Origin: Lindgomyces ingoldianus
Lineage: Eukaryota > Ascomycota > Dothideomycetes > Pleosporales > Lindgomycetaceae
DNA: 64,000 nt
Direction: 5' to 3'
Assembly (NCBI RefSeq): GCF_010093535.1
Contig: NW_022985171.1
Location: 1,439,766-1,503,765 of the forward strand
In this document: one piece after another, positions 1 through 10,995 of the stretch
Layout: every line of letters starts with the position of its first letter
How positions within the stretch are numbered: the first letter of the stretch is position 1
Notes under the pieces: generated by a model
Told to the model about the DNA's origin: nothing
The model's database searches: none
Seen by the model: only the letters and a program-made list of their open reading frames with translations
Position numbers and translations under genes: made by a program

Positions 1-1121
1 AAATGCATCAACCCTCTGGCTACGGACCTTCTTTGGTGTGTCTCCTGTCACAAATTCAGCCGCAATGCCGTGTTGCCGGAATTTTGCGGTCAGATTGGAG
101 ACGTGGCTCAAGTCTACACAGAAGACCAACGTTGACTTCCGCTCTTTCGCCCGCGTCATCCAGGCCCGAACAGCGATTTCATTGGTCTCTTCAGTGTTAA
201 TGGCTCTTGAAAGAGCACCAGCCTGGAAATCGCCATTGGCGCCGGAGCCGAGTCTGGTCAGGTCGGCTTTGATCTCGACCGTGGTAAAAATAACATCAGA
301 GAGCCAGTTCTCTTCGATCATATCAACATAGTCACTACTCATCATTAGCCCAGGCTTTTCCGGCCAAACGTAGGGCACATACCGATGATACACAATATGG
401 TCGATGACTGAGCCCAGCTTCCTTCCGTCAAATCGGGAGAAGGTTGCAGATACGCCTACAAGAGCAGGCACAGAAGTTGTGTTCCAATCTGCAGGATGTC
501 GCAATCCAAAATGTTCTAGCACATCGAGATACTGCGAGCTGACTATATGGTGGGCTTCGTCTACGAGAATCAACTTGTATCTTAACGGATCGAACTTGAG
601 AAGCCGATCGCCCGACATGATACTCTGTATCGAAGCCACGGTGATATCTGCAGCACCAGAGGCATGGTGGTTTCCCATTTCTATATCGACGTGCTTGTGC
701 GGATAGGCGATGGTACAATGGCGAGCAGCTTGCTCGACGAGTTCCCGCCGGTGAGCAAGAATGAGGGTCTGGGACGCATTGCCTACGGAAGCAATGCGGT
801 CAATTAAATGTGTGAAGATGACCTTGGTTATATTCAGTCTACGAAATCGAAGGGCGAAATATCACAATTTACAGTCTTCCCACTGCCAGTCGCCAGAGAG
901 ATACCGAGCCTCTTGTGTCCTTTCCTGAGGTACGAAAGCACGGATTGGATGCATTCTTCTTGATATTCGCGGAGAGTGATTTGCAATGGAGAGACTGGTT
1001 GGGAGGATTGCAGAACGAGGACGGGGGTTGTGGCGGTTGACGCGCCTCGGGAGATTGTACGAGTAGGTAGTATACCTGCCCGCTTAGATATTTTCAGCGC
1101 ATACTGTGAAAATCGCAACAT
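1..1121 (-). CDS. IRC3: IRC3-like mitochondrial DEAD/DEAH-box helicase (C-terminus beyond the window)
   Basis: Superfamily 2 helicase, partial because the gene continues past base 1. Exon 1 is 873-1121, the 50-bp intron is 823-872 (donor GTAAAT, acceptor AAG), and exon 2 runs from 822 to the window edge. The first ATG in frame is at 1121. An upstream TTG at 1124 is not needed. The N-terminus ([16 protein letters not shown]) is basic and lacks acidic residues, which fits a mitochondrial targeting peptide. Visible motifs in order are a Q-like region (LREYQEECI), Walker A (ATGSGKT, split by the intron just after the Thr codon), [12 protein letters not shown] (LVDEAHH) and SAT (GVSATFSR), then the start of the C-terminal helicase lobe ([12 protein letters not shown]). 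Irc3 in yeast acts in mitochondrial DNA maintenance; that role is transferred from the family. It is divergent from RRN5, with 237 bp between the starts. Confidence 0.85.
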
Positions 1122-1358
1122 CAATACATTTGAGTGTCAATAAAGTGCATTCAGGTCGTAGGAAGGTGCAGGTGCGGTTGTCACGAAATTTGAGCCGAGG
1201 CTTTCCCGCCTTGGCAACGACCGCCTAGGGGAAGCTTCGTCAACATACGTCCTCACTTGTACCACCCACCATGACTCCACCGCTATATTAATGCTCCTAG
1301 AGGTGCACTAGGGACTTTACAGAGTGCCACAAGCTCACGCCTAAACTGACCACCTACC
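1122..1358. promoter_or_regulatory. Shared divergent promoter region IRC3/RRN5
   Basis: These 237 bp separate the ATGs of two divergent genes, so both core promoters and 5' UTRs must fit here unless an upstream exon is missed. I see no clear TATA box. The region is inferred from gene layout only. Confidence 0.5.
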
Positions 1359-3509
1359 ATGAACTCTTCCGCCCGTCATTTTGCAAGTAACGAACTCTCT
1401 GATTCCGACTTTCAAGAGTCCCACAGTTCGACCACTTCTGGCCAGTCCTCGGGTAAAGATGAATCTAAGGGCCCCTCCAAACGCCTGCTCCACTCCCCTA
1501 ATTCTTCATGCAAACGTCGCAAGCAGTCAGGCTCCGATTCTGTAGAATTTTTCCCTGACACCAAGCGCCATCTCCAAGGCCAATACATTAATGCTTACCG
1601 CACCCTCTTTAACGAAAGTGTGAACGATGCGGTGCATCGATTTGTCTCAGATGCCTCTTTCATCCCACCAAGAGCCCAAATCGGCGCGTCAAGATGGTCC
1701 ATGGACGAAAAGTCCAGGTTCTTCGCAGCCCTCGACAGGCTTGGAAGAGGTGATTTGCCCGGAATTGCTCGAGCTGTGCGAACGAAGACCATTCCGGAAA
1801 TTCAAAACTTGTTTCTTCTGCTAGAAAATTCCACTCTCGAGCGCAAGATCACCTCTCAAGACATTTCGGCTGCAACCGAAGTCAGTCCGGCATGCATTGA
1901 GCGACTAGAAGTGGCTGGCGATGCGCTAGCTTGGTATCAAGAACGCTTTGAAGCAAAGGCAGAACAGGATAGATATGGGAAGTACTGGCTCGTCACACCC
2001 GAGATAGCCGATCAAATAGAGGAAGCCATTAGACCCTCGAGGACCCCTTCTTTGTCTCTACCGCTTGATTCTAGGAATGCAGAACTTGAGGATTCTTCGC
2101 CTGTACGCAATGCAAGCACCCCAAATGTACCAGAGATCTTGCAACACATTCCTGAGGCAAGTCTTCTCAAGCCATCGGCACTTCTTACCCTCTCAAAGTC
2201 TCTCTTCATGAATTCTTCTCCCATTCTTCAACCGACATATCCGCATTGGACCGACCTCATTTCACCATTAGCGTCGGAGCCATCGATCTACCGAACTGCA
2301 TTCATCGATTTCCATACTTTAGTCCTTTCCCTCACAAAACGCATTACTCAGGCCACCATAATCCAAGCGACATCTCGTATTCGATCACAAAGCTGGCGTA
2401 TCAAGAAAGGGGTGAGTCCCTTAGTGAAGAGACGAGATGTACTCACTGCAGTAGACATGTTAGGATTGAAGAGGAATGGACGCGAGCGATGGAAGGGAGT
2501 CGCAAGGCGTTGTCGACTCCGTGTGTTTGACGGGGCGGGGAAAAGTAAGAGGGAAGTTGATTGGGATGAAATTGAAGCAATCATGGGAATACCAGTACAG
2601 CCAAAGGACTTTGCAGATGCCGATTCTAGCGGGAAAAAGCGAAATTTGTCCTCTGGTGAGGACGAAGATGATTTCAAATGGAGAGCTCGTCGTAGCGGCA
2701 CTCCTCTTCCTCGAGAAAGCCTCGCCCACTCTGAAAACGATGACGAGTCCAGGTCTGATAAGCAGTGCGAAGATGAAGGCTCGGGAAGAGACTCTTCAGG
2801 AAGTAGTCAAACGTCACAATCCTCCGCACGCAATACGACCAGGTCTCCTTCAAAGCCTCCGCACAGCTCACCAGACGCAAAACTAGATATGATCTTAGAA
2901 GACCTTGATCAAGAAGCCAGCCGGGAAGAGGAGCGTCGCCTCTGGGAAATCCTCGGTGATACCCAACATCCGATTAAAGAGCCCAGAAAGACTGAAGAAA
3001 ATCCGCTCCCCAAATTCTCCGATGACAATACCGCCAATTTTGAAGGGTGGAGGGGCTGGACAGAGTACTATGCCGAATGGGAAGAATTCTGTACCCCTGT
3101 CCCCGAAGTCAAATTCCTGGAAAATAGAAAGCTACCCCGGGCTACGACAGACAAGCTCAGCAACCCCGATGCGACTACTTCAATCTACCAAGGCTCCAAC
3201 AATAGTGATAGAGATGGACAAAGTGACAGAAACTGGAAGAAGAGTAGGAAGGCAAACGCACCTGACATCCCTATTCGAGGTTCAAGAGCCTATGCAGCCT
3301 TACAAGACAGTGTTTCCGCGTCTGTCGATCGAGATGCACACGATGAGGGTGTATCTGATGATGCTAAGATGCTGGTGGACTCTATTGAGAATGCGCATAT
3401 GCAGCATAGAGACTCCCTTGTAACTCAAATGTCTGATTATGTGATGGAAGTGGATATGAATGTGGAGCGGGTGCTGCAGGGAGGTAGTTCTCCCGACCGA
3501 TATCTGTAA
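1359..3509 (+). CDS. RRN5: RNA polymerase I upstream activation factor subunit Rrn5-like
   Basis: Single-exon 716-aa protein. Its N-terminus (about 1-75) is Ser/Lys-rich and basic (KRRKQ). A conserved block follows with YRTLFNESVNDAV at about 80-92 and a SANT/Myb-like segment from about residue 107 (IGASRWSMDEKSRFFAALDR...LPGIARAV). Another conserved block near 330-385 contains the basic stretch GLKRNGRERWKGVARRCR. The C-terminal half is long, acidic and Ser-rich, and probably disordered. The SANT segment with the preceding LFNE block is the signature I associate with fungal Rrn5, a component of the upstream activation factor that recruits RNA polymerase I to rDNA in the nucleolus. The assignment comes from family resemblance. 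The start at 1359 is the first ATG in a clean frame. Confidence 0.8.
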   Translation: MNSSARHFASNELSDSDFQESHSSTTSGQSSGKDESKGPSKRLLHSPNSSCKRRKQSGSDSVEFFPDTKRHLQGQYINAYRTLFNESVNDAVHRFVSDASFIPPRAQIGASRWSMDEKSRFFAALDRLGRGDLPGIARAVRTKTIPEIQNLFLLLENSTLERKITSQDISAATEVSPACIERLEVAGDALAWYQERFEAKAEQDRYGKYWLVTPEIADQIEEAIRPSRTPSLSLPLDSRNAELEDSSPVRNASTPNVPEILQHIPEASLLKPSALLTLSKSLFMNSSPILQPTYPHWTDLISPLASEPSIYRTAFIDFHTLVLSLTKRITQATIIQATSRIRSQSWRIKKGVSPLVKRRDVLTAVDMLGLKRNGRERWKGVARRCRLRVFDGAGKSKREVDWDEIEAIMGIPVQPKDFADADSSGKKRNLSSGEDEDDFKWRARRSGTPLPRESLAHSENDDESRSDKQCEDEGSGRDSSGSSQTSQSSARNTTRSPSKPPHSSPDAKLDMILEDLDQEASREEERRLWEILGDTQHPIKEPRKTEENPLPKFSDDNTANFEGWRGWTEYYAEWEEFCTPVPEVKFLENRKLPRATTDKLSNPDATTSIYQGSNNSDRDGQSDRNWKKSRKANAPDIPIRGSRAYAALQDSVSASVDRDAHDEGVSDDAKMLVDSIENAHMQHRDSLVTQMSDYVMEVDMNVERVLQGGSSPDRYL

Positions 3510-3758
3510 AATAGCTCCATCCGGAATGCAGTTCTTATTCACTGTGCACCGGCTTTTAAGTGGAGGAACAAGGTGTTCTGTTACCTAATTTGTGCTAGTG
3601 CCCATGACCATTCCAAAACGAAAGCTTCGTTCCTCCACAACTTCCATACCCTCTTCTCCCCAGATCTTCGACCTCCCCTGCCCCCGTACTCACCCCTGTG
3701 CTTCACTTCGCACAAACTTGGGCATTTCTATTCAGTGCCCTTCACAGCAGGGGCAACA

Positions 3759-4010
3759 TTAAGACCACCATGAGATACACAATCTTACGGTTCTCGGTCC
3801 ACGCTTGCCCTTCCAAGATATCGTTAAAGAGACCCCTGGGGGCCTTTGAGTTTTAAAGACGCGGGAGACGGGTCTAAGTTTATAGATTGTTTGGTGCGAT
3901 TCATCGCCGTGGTAGCAGTGTCCCGCTAACTGCCAAGATTCGTGGTACAACGGGACATGTTTGAAGATCTCGTCGAGGACCTCCAGAGGGATAGTGTCCA
4001 CAGTGAGAGA
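3759..4010 (-). pseudogene. F-box-like gene remnant
   Basis: The minus-strand frame reads LTVDTIPLEVLDEIFKHVPL near its start and continues to LRPVSRVF, which is F-box-like (P-x-E-V-L-x-x-I-F). The frame has no ATG: translation would have to start at GTG, a TGA lies a few codons upstream at about 4030, and I find no convincing splice site that would join it to an upstream exon. It ends at 3759 about 80 residues in, far shorter than a full F-box protein. I read it as a decayed fragment. A second fragment of similar style lies at 4570-5400 on the same strand. Confidence 0.4.
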
Positions 4011-4126
4011 CGGGTGAATGTTTGGATGATATCAGGTCAAGCTCGGCGAAATGCTAGAAGAGAATGAAGAAGATGATTTACGATCTGTTGCTAGTGGATT
4101 ATAGCGGATATTTGAATTTAGGTAGG

Positions 4127-4127
<1 letters not shown>

Positions 4128-4160
<33 letters not shown>
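4128..4160. repeat. (GTT)11 trinucleotide microsatellite
   Basis: Eleven uninterrupted GTT units (CAA on the minus strand), lying in non-coding DNA between two gene remnants. Confidence 0.95.
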
Positions 4161-4240
4161 GGTGTAGAGGTGGGAACTCTTTGAGCTCAAGCGGAAGTCG
4201 GGGATATTCTAGGGAACCAGAAAGGTGAGAAGATTCGGAA

Positions 4241-4460
4241 GAGGGAAGGGCCACTTTCACTACACCAACTATTCACAGGTCGGAATGTGTTGAAATTCTC
4301 AAACCGCACTTTGGAAGTAGCCGAGTAAAGCCCTCCAAAGATGAAGGGTGAAAAGAGGAAGAGGTCACATCCACTGCACCAACTGTTCGCAGTTCACAAT
4401 ATGGTGAAAACCTCGATCCATACTTTGGAAATGAGTGAGTAAAGCCCTCGGAAGGATTGA
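4241..4460. repeat. Degenerate tandem duplication, about 110-bp unit x2
   Basis: Two diverged copies are adjacent. Each carries, in order, CACTACACCAACTATTC or CACTGCACCAACTGTTC, then a TTGAAA/TGAAAA block, then CACTTTGGAA or TACTTTGGAA, then GAGTAAAGCCCTC. Copy 1 is about 4241-4343 and copy 2 about 4355-4460. The minus-strand translation shows the same duplication (SEGFTHSFPKYG versus LEGFTRLLPKCG), so it may have been coding once. Confidence 0.7.
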
Positions 4461-4569
4461 TGTCAGCACTAACACAAAACAGATTCAATGGCCACCTTTG
4501 GACATCGATAGAGGCAGACTCTGCCTAGCGAAGAATGGTTGCCCTAATTTTTTTTTCCCCACGAATATT

Positions 4570-5400
4570 AACATCAAGCCTAATATCCACAACAGCAACT
4601 CCTAAGCCCCAAACTCCTAAATCCCTCGTCGTAATCAATCTGAACAACAGAACCAGGCTGTCCCCAAGGACTTGAAAAGTTATATTTCCTCCCTACTATA
4701 TTTCTAGTATTTGTAGTTGTCCTCGGGGTCCTGAAGTTGTTACGCGCTAGTAAAGCTAAGATTTTCGTTCTCTTCATTCCGAGAACGCTTCGCGTCGATA
4801 GGACTAGAAGTTTCAGTTTCTTTCTCGTCATCAAGTGGTCCCTCCTTGTCGGTAGGACCGGATCCCTCATTTTCCTTGTTTTGAAAAATGGTCGCGTTCA
4901 CAAACTAGCGCCTCTACTCTCATCCCTACGAAACATTCTGGCTTCTGAAGGACGGGAAGAATTATTGTCATTGCCATTCGCATTACCAGTAATTCATCGT
5001 AGGCTAGGAATTAGTGAACCAGTGCGTCGGCTAGCTCGACGGAGTCCCTCACGGAACCTTCCAACAGCTCTGTCAATTCGAATGACTTACGAACAACATT
5101 GTAATCGCCTGTAGATGAAGTGTGCACTGGAGATATCTCGGGTCGAGCCAGTAGTGTATTGGTTCTCGTAAATGGGGAGATATTCCAGGATGTTGTCTAT
5201 TAGCTCCCGGGAAGGCCACTCATGGCTTGTTCCATGTTTATAGTGAATTAGGACTTGGGTCTTGGAGGGATAGATAATTTTAAGGTCGTGGTAGATGTGA
5301 TGCTAAAAGGTGAAGACTGCAAATTCGGGTTTATAGGTTTTGAATTGAACTCACATAATCCTGGTAATGGCATTGACATATTTAGTTCTTGAGTTAGCGC
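4570..5400 (-). pseudogene. Decayed minus-strand gene with F-box-like segment
   Basis: I do not recognise the family with certainty. From about 5275 down to 5120 one minus frame reads like protein, including EWPSRELIDNILEYLPIY and ISSAHFIYRR, which resembles an F-box helix pair. A good donor (GTGAGT at about 5352) and a CTTTTAG acceptor at about 5301 precede it, and a GTAAGT donor follows at about 5092. Further down, acidic protein-like stretches (DDEKETETSS, RNEENENLSF) appear in different frames separated by stops. There is no ATG-to-stop model that I can build. A broken multi-exon gene is the simplest reading. It may be related to the remnant at 3759-4010. Confidence 0.35.
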
Positions 5401-5632
5401 ATTAGTCACACACGTTCCTAATCCTGTCCCATCAAATCAGCGCAATTGGGTGATATGGGCGACGCATCAGACAGAATCCATCGCAGAATAAATTAGGATA
5501 GTAAATTGGGACAAAAGGAACCATTGTCTAAGCGGTTCCCGTGGAAATATTAGTAAGTGTCAAGGATTCCTTTTCGCTGCTAGCGTTTTGCGGAAGGCCC
5601 TTAACACGCTGTCTACTACACCGCCAACACCT

Positions 5633-7381
5633 TTAAAGCCTACTCTTCACCCCTAAAAACTCACCCTTCTCCACCCTCTGACACAACCCCTTCAACCTCT
5701 CCGCCGCCCACGCAAAATCTGACATCTCAAGATACACCTGCGCACTGAACCGCACCCACCAATTTCCGCCATAGAACATAAAAGCCATGAACGTATCATA
5801 ATCATCAATCACCGCCTTGCTCATCCAATCTCTAACAAAATTTCCCACGCTGGCTTTCTGCACTCCGTTTTCGACTGCGATCTTTTCAATTGATAGAAGA
5901 GCTAGCGGGAGACGCACGTTCGATAGGCAACAGTTCGACAAAGTGCCAGTTGCGTTTTCAAGGACCTCCGTACCGAGGACTTCTGCGACGTGGCTAGCTG
6001 CGGATTTGGCGAGCGTGTGGTTGTATGATATAATTTTCCGTTCGCCGCCAATGCTAGAGCGGAATTTGAGGGCATCTGGGATGCAGAGATATGGCGCGTT
6101 GTCAATGGTTCCAACGAATTCGAAGTTCGTGACAAAGGAGGATTTGGAGCTTTTAGGGAGCGGGCTGTGGATTGTAACACCGGGCTTTGGTTTGGGGATG
6201 AAGCCGTGTGATGTAGGGAGAGTGGAGGGGAGAAGGGGCTGGTTGCGTAGTGGGACGTAGAAGATTGCGCAGCCCCGGGGGACGAAGAGCCATCTATTAT
6301 TCTAATTGTTAGCGCTTATCTTTTTCTAAAGGGAGAGCCGCTATCAGTGACGGATGTCGGCAAGCTATCGACCGTTGAAGAGAAAGTGACTGAGGAGCAG
6401 AAGATCAAGAACACAGAAAGGTGCAACTTCTCACTCCGTGGCCGCTCCTTCTTCAAACCTAATAAGAGAGGACGAAACTTACTTATGACAATTACTGACC
6501 AAGAAATCTGGATCCAGCTTCGCGAGGTCTAGTTCCACATGGCCAACCCCATGAGCCGCATCCACACAACTTAGAACGCCCAGTTCTCGGCACGCTTCCG
6601 TTAGTTTCTCAAAAGGCATTCTTACACCTGGCATGCTGACCACAGTATCAAAAATCGCAACCTTAACTCTACATCCCTGGCTCTTTTCCGCAGCCACTTT
6701 CCTCTTAAATTCGTCAACAAGCCAGTCATCTTCCACCGGATACGTATATTCAATTTTCACCGATTCCGCAGGGGTGGTTTCAGTGATGTAAGTCACAGTC
6801 TTCTCACATGCTCCGTAAATAGTGGCGAAGTAGATAATCTTTTCTCCAGGCTCAAAGGCGAGGTTGCGGAGAACGGTGTTAATGCCGGTAGTAGCGTTGG
6901 GGACAAAGACCAGGGTTTCGACCGGGGCACTGAGAATGGTGGAGATGGCAGACCGCGACTGGTCGAGGAGTTTAGGGTACGTGTAACGGATGAATTCGTC
7001 GGGTCGGGATTCAGCTTGGTCTTGGAAAGAGCGCATTGCGGCGCGGACTGTGTTGGGATAGGTGCCGAAGGAGCCTAAGGAGAGTTAAGACTGGACGAGT
7101 GGAACTCATGTACTACTAAAATTCCATAGAATCGATCGCAGAGGGAAAGAAGCTAGACGTCGCTGGGAGCATTGGCGTTTGTCAACTGAAAGAGTAGTTC
7201 GAAAGATGAAAAAAAATATCTACTTTGATACCAAGGCTAAAGAGACCGAGAAACAAGGAACTAGCTCACCATGATTCAAATTTAAATACTTTGGATCAAA
7301 AAGAAATTGCTTCCTCAGCTCCTTTCCAAACTTCAGATCTCCCTCACTCTTGTCTCTCACAGCGAGCGTTGTCAACGTCAT
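5633..7381 (-). CDS. PLP-dependent class V aminotransferase, LolT/Egt2-like
   Basis: 454-aa protein from three exons: 7270-7381, 6483-7074 and 5633-6293. The introns are 7075-7269 (GTGAGC...CTTAG) and 6294-6482 (GTAAGT...branch CTAAC...ATAATAG). All junctions keep frame, and an in-frame TAA precedes the ATG at 7381. It opens with KQFLFDPKYLNLNHGSFG, the usual start of this fold. FVPNATTGINTVLRN binds cofactor phosphate in homologs, and CVDAAHGVGHV holds the Asp that pairs with the pyridine nitrogen. The Schiff-base lysine is about Lys235 in SNCHKW, at the second exon junction. Relatives include isopenicillin-N-epimerase-like proteins, fungal LolT and the ergothioneine lyase Egt2. Which substrate applies here cannot be told from sequence, and there is no ergothioneine or loline gene nearby. 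Confidence 0.85.
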
Positions 7382-7932
7382 GACTTAAAAATCTTTATAC
7401 CTCTAAGACTTTATAAGGGCCTTGAAGAAGTGAGAAGAGGGAACGCATATAAGCAATCCACTGTAACTCAATCAAGAGGAGTAAAATCCGGCATCGGATA
7501 GCTGCAGTGCTTGTGTCTCCCAAAGGGCGCGTTGTCGCTTTGAAATACGAGTTGTTCCGTTGAAATTGACCAATGACAGCGAAGCGAGGGATGGCGGCTA
7601 GAATCGGCCCCGCATCTACCTTTTCCCAAGCGTCATATCGCAGGATAAATTCTGACTTCTGCAAAGACGTGGATAGTTTGACACAGATTCATATTTGGTA
7701 TCTACTACATAGTTCTACGTTTACGTTCAAGATTGTTCATCTTCACTCCTTCAAGTATAAAACGTCCATCGCCAGGATGACAAGATCCGTTTGTGACCGA
7801 CGACCACATCAGGTAATTATGTACAGCATGTAGTGAAAGAATATTTTGAAAGCAAATACTACCTCATCCAACCCCATGAGACATTCTAAACGCGAGAAAT
7901 GAACAGAGGCATAAAAGAGCGTAGCGGGCAAA
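7382..7932. other. Intergenic, no gene seen
   Basis: 551 bp between two minus-strand genes. It must hold the promoter of the aminotransferase and the terminator of the next gene. Only short overlapping frames occur, with no domain, splice signals or RNA gene that I can support. Confidence 0.6.
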
Positions 7933-8979
7933 TTATATCGTGCGCATTCCGCTTGCGACCTCACGCTTCATCCGCCTCCTGTACTGCTCTCGGAACTGGA
8001 TACGACCGACAGTGCCAAGGCCAACGGCAAGGAACAGTCCTCCTGTCCATATACAGGTGATGACAAGCCCTGTAGGGAAGAAGGCGAGATTGGTACCAGG
8101 GAGGTTGAATGGCGCAGCCTTCGCAACCGCAGCTGAGGCTGAAGCTTGAGCGGCAGGATCGTTAGTTGTCGTGGCCTGCTTTGAGAAAACGCCATTTACG
8201 AATGATGCTTCTTGGGATGAAAGCGTTGCTGACACTTGCTGGTTCGACTTTGGTGATTGCGCCGACAGCTCTATCTTAGGAATGAGTAGCGGTTGCAAGG
8301 TAGCTCTGTTCTTGATTAGTCATGCGTCACCATTTGGAAATCATTATACTAACTGTGTCATAGCGGAGCCCATCAGGTTAGGATTGATCTTTCCGACATA
8401 GTTGAGGACCTTGAGCTCTTGTGGCGCAGCGCTAGTTTGCCTTTCGACCAAAAGACCGTCACGAATTGGGGGCCACGTGACTTCTTCCCTCCTCATGAAT
8501 GTCCCATTCATACTTTGCACAGTAGCGCCGAGGTAAGACAAGGTCATACTAACATCTGCGGCGGTGACACCAACCCAAGGATCGATTGGGGCTGAGATGT
8601 TGTACATTCGGAGTTCGGCTTGGAAGACTCCGGTTGTGTTGTCGAGGAAGGGTAGATTGTAGCAGACGGCGATTCCGGATGGGTTTGATGCTTGGCCGTT
8701 GAGTTGTGTGAGTGCGTTCTGGCAAGCTTGCTTTGTCTGCGTTTCCCATGCTGCGAGGTCAGCCTTTGCTGCGTCGCCAGATTGTGGTGTCGATGAGATT
8801 TGAGGGTCCGGGTTCGTATTGCTGGTATCTTGCCGTCGAGTGAGAGTCGCTACCATGGAATCCGCATCTCGTCGAAGTTGTTCTTCAAGGTCCTCGCCGC
8901 GTTGGAAGAGTGCGTTGACGGTTGCTGAAGCCTGGCTGGCGACTAGGAGCCCGCCCAGCAATGCAGTCTTGAGAATCAT
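7933..8979 (-). CDS. Hypothetical secreted or type I membrane protein
   Basis: 332-aa protein from exons 8354-8979 and 7933-8305. The 48-bp intron uses donor GTTAGT, branch GACTAAT and acceptor AACAG, and the splice joins CA to A as a Gln codon. The N-terminus (MILKTALLGGLLVASQASA) is a typical signal peptide. The lumenal part has two Cys (QTKQACQ and AVCYNL) and N-glycosylation sequons (DNTT, YNIS, MNGT). A Ser/Ala/Gln-rich linker follows. Near the C-terminus one hydrophobic helix (LVITCIWTGGLFLAVGLG) is followed by a very basic tail (QYRRRMKR). This is type I topology with a short cytosolic tail, which fits an endomembrane or plasma-membrane protein. I recognise no domain and assign no function. 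Confidence 0.8.
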
Positions 8980-10995
8980 GGCGAAGATGATGGGGATAAT
9001 TAGATATGTTCTGTTCTATTAAAGATGCTGGATGGGAATGAGAGTCGACCGAGCTGCACAGCAGCGGCGGGAAATGAGGGTGGCGAGAAGAGAAACTGCA
9101 GAATAGAAACAAAGAGTGAAGGTGTGAAGGTCAACCACGGCACAGGAGAAGCCGGCTCTGCATGGAAGACATTAGGAGAAAACGTGAGTGTCTAGAGAGT
9201 TAAGGGAGAGATGCTATGGGGTAAGTGGTGGGGGTGACGACGCAGGCCAGCCTCAAGTCCGATGGTGGGTTGGTGACACCGTGATGGCGTGAGTGGCAGA
9301 GACTGAAGGAGCAGCACCAATAACGCATTGAAATCATCATGGGGAGAGTTGAGACGGTCTCTGCCGGACACTGAGACGGGTGGCAGCGGTACTGTCATGC
9401 GGAACTGCCAATCGAAGCTAACATAAAGCTTAAGATGGATAAACGAAGGGCTATTTCGCTCGAAGCCAGCTAATGGCCAGTCAAGCTTTGGACTCAAAGG
9501 GGTTAATTTCGAGCGTGGGCCCATACAGGCATGAATCGCTGGAGCTCCTTGAGACAATTGGTGTTGAGGTTCGGAGACGTGGGCGCACAGACGAGACCTG
9601 CGGCGCTTCAGCCATCAGGCGGCGGGCCAATTGGCGGCTCTGCATCCTTCGCTAAGTGTCGACCCCTCGCTGGCCCTCCCGAGTTTCTCTCGGCTCTGGG
9701 GTTTCATCATTCTTCTTTTCTTGAGCCTCGTCGCATCACTCCCATTTCTCTCGACGCTAGGCTACCTCTCGTCGCCTGTCGTTCTCAGTTCATGAACCAA
9801 AGGTCTCAAAACAGTGCGGATGCTGCCGCTGTCGTTGAACGAAGTCCGGGCTTCTGTAGCTCACCAGAACGCGAGCTCGGCGTCACGCCCGGAGTGAAAG
9901 TTCCGTTGAGAGATATCTCATCCGCCTTGCGCCCGATGAGCCCTATCCTTTGGTACCTAGGTCTATAGGCGTTTCGTTCTTCGAGACATCCTCTGCCGAC
10001 CAGTAACCTGGCCAGGCCCGGCGATCGCGGAACTTCTTTCTTCCCCTCCGATAGGGACTGCCCAGAAGTTACGGTGAAGGAACACACATCATCGTGTCGT
10101 CTCCGTGTCGTCCGTGTCGTCTGCCTCGGTATCATCGTTGCAGCCAAATGAGCGGTGCAGTTGGTGCTGTCACGCCTGCCACTCCAATAGAGGGCTGCGC
10201 AGCTATTAAAGGACGACTTGTCCATTCTTCCTGTACTTCCTTCTCTCGCGCAGCCTGCGGTCCTTGCAGTCCTGCAGTCCTGCAGCCCTCTTTGGCCGCC
10301 AACCCTCTGCCACCACGAATAAGGGTCATTCCAAGTCGATCCGGACCAGCCCTGCTCCTTTTCGGGACGGCTCGCGCGCTCGACTTCCAAACGATCCAGA
10401 TGATCTGGCACCACACGGTGTCTTGCTGACAACGGCGGCCTGCGAACAGCTGCACAGGGCCTCCTCTCGTGAAAGAAGCGAGTCACGAATGCACACATGG
10501 CATGCGCCGCCCTAACCCCCAAGGGTGCGCTCGTGCCCTACTCGCACTCGCCCAACTCCCGCGGCCACAAGCATATATTGCAACCTTCTCACTAATGCGG
10601 TTCGGAATGCAGAAAAGTAATTGCCAGCACATCAAAAGGCTTTTGTGCATGCTATGGAGATAGCCTGTCCTGCTCGCTAGGATTTCGGGATGGCGACCGT
10701 CCCGTCCCACACCCAAATGTAGCCAACTCCCCCTGCGGACCCAGTACATCTATCATGGACTGATGCTCCTGGAAGCACTTTCCTTTCACTGTCACCTCCA
10801 CGCTTTTCCCCTCAGATGCTGATATGCCCTCTTTGCTTTTTCTGTGCTTTGTTTGGGCAGTCTCCGCATTGCACAGCCAATAGTTGCCCAGTCTCAGTTT
10901 GCATTTTTGCTCGACCACGGCCTCGCGTCATTTCTTTGGTTGCTCATTGACTCTTTTTTGTTCACCTGATAGACCATCGTTTCCGTCTGGCAGCA
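8980..10995. other. Long intergenic region upstream of the pseudokinase
   Basis: 2.0 kb separates two divergent genes. The half nearest the pseudokinase is relatively GC-rich and pyrimidine-rich just before the ATG, which suggests a long 5' UTR or a large promoter. Long open frames occur here (for example 9806-10522 on the minus strand), but their translations are Arg/Pro/Ser-biased without domains and look like a GC effect. No RNA gene seen. Confidence 0.55.
10092..10121. repeat. Imperfect GTGTCGTC repeat
   Basis: Short direct repeat made of three copies of GTGTCGTC with small spacers. A second short repeat, TCCTGCAG in near-tandem copies, lies at about 10261-10285. Both are in the long region upstream of the pseudokinase. 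No function is inferred. Confidence 0.6.

Noticed and set aside
4737..5114. 125-codon plus-strand frame
   Set aside because: No domain; lies opposite protein-like minus-strand pieces with splice signals.
9806..10522. 238-codon open frame on the minus strand
   Set aside because: Arg/Pro/Ser-biased translation with no domain, overlapped by open frames in other phases on both strands. This is what GC-rich non-coding DNA produces.
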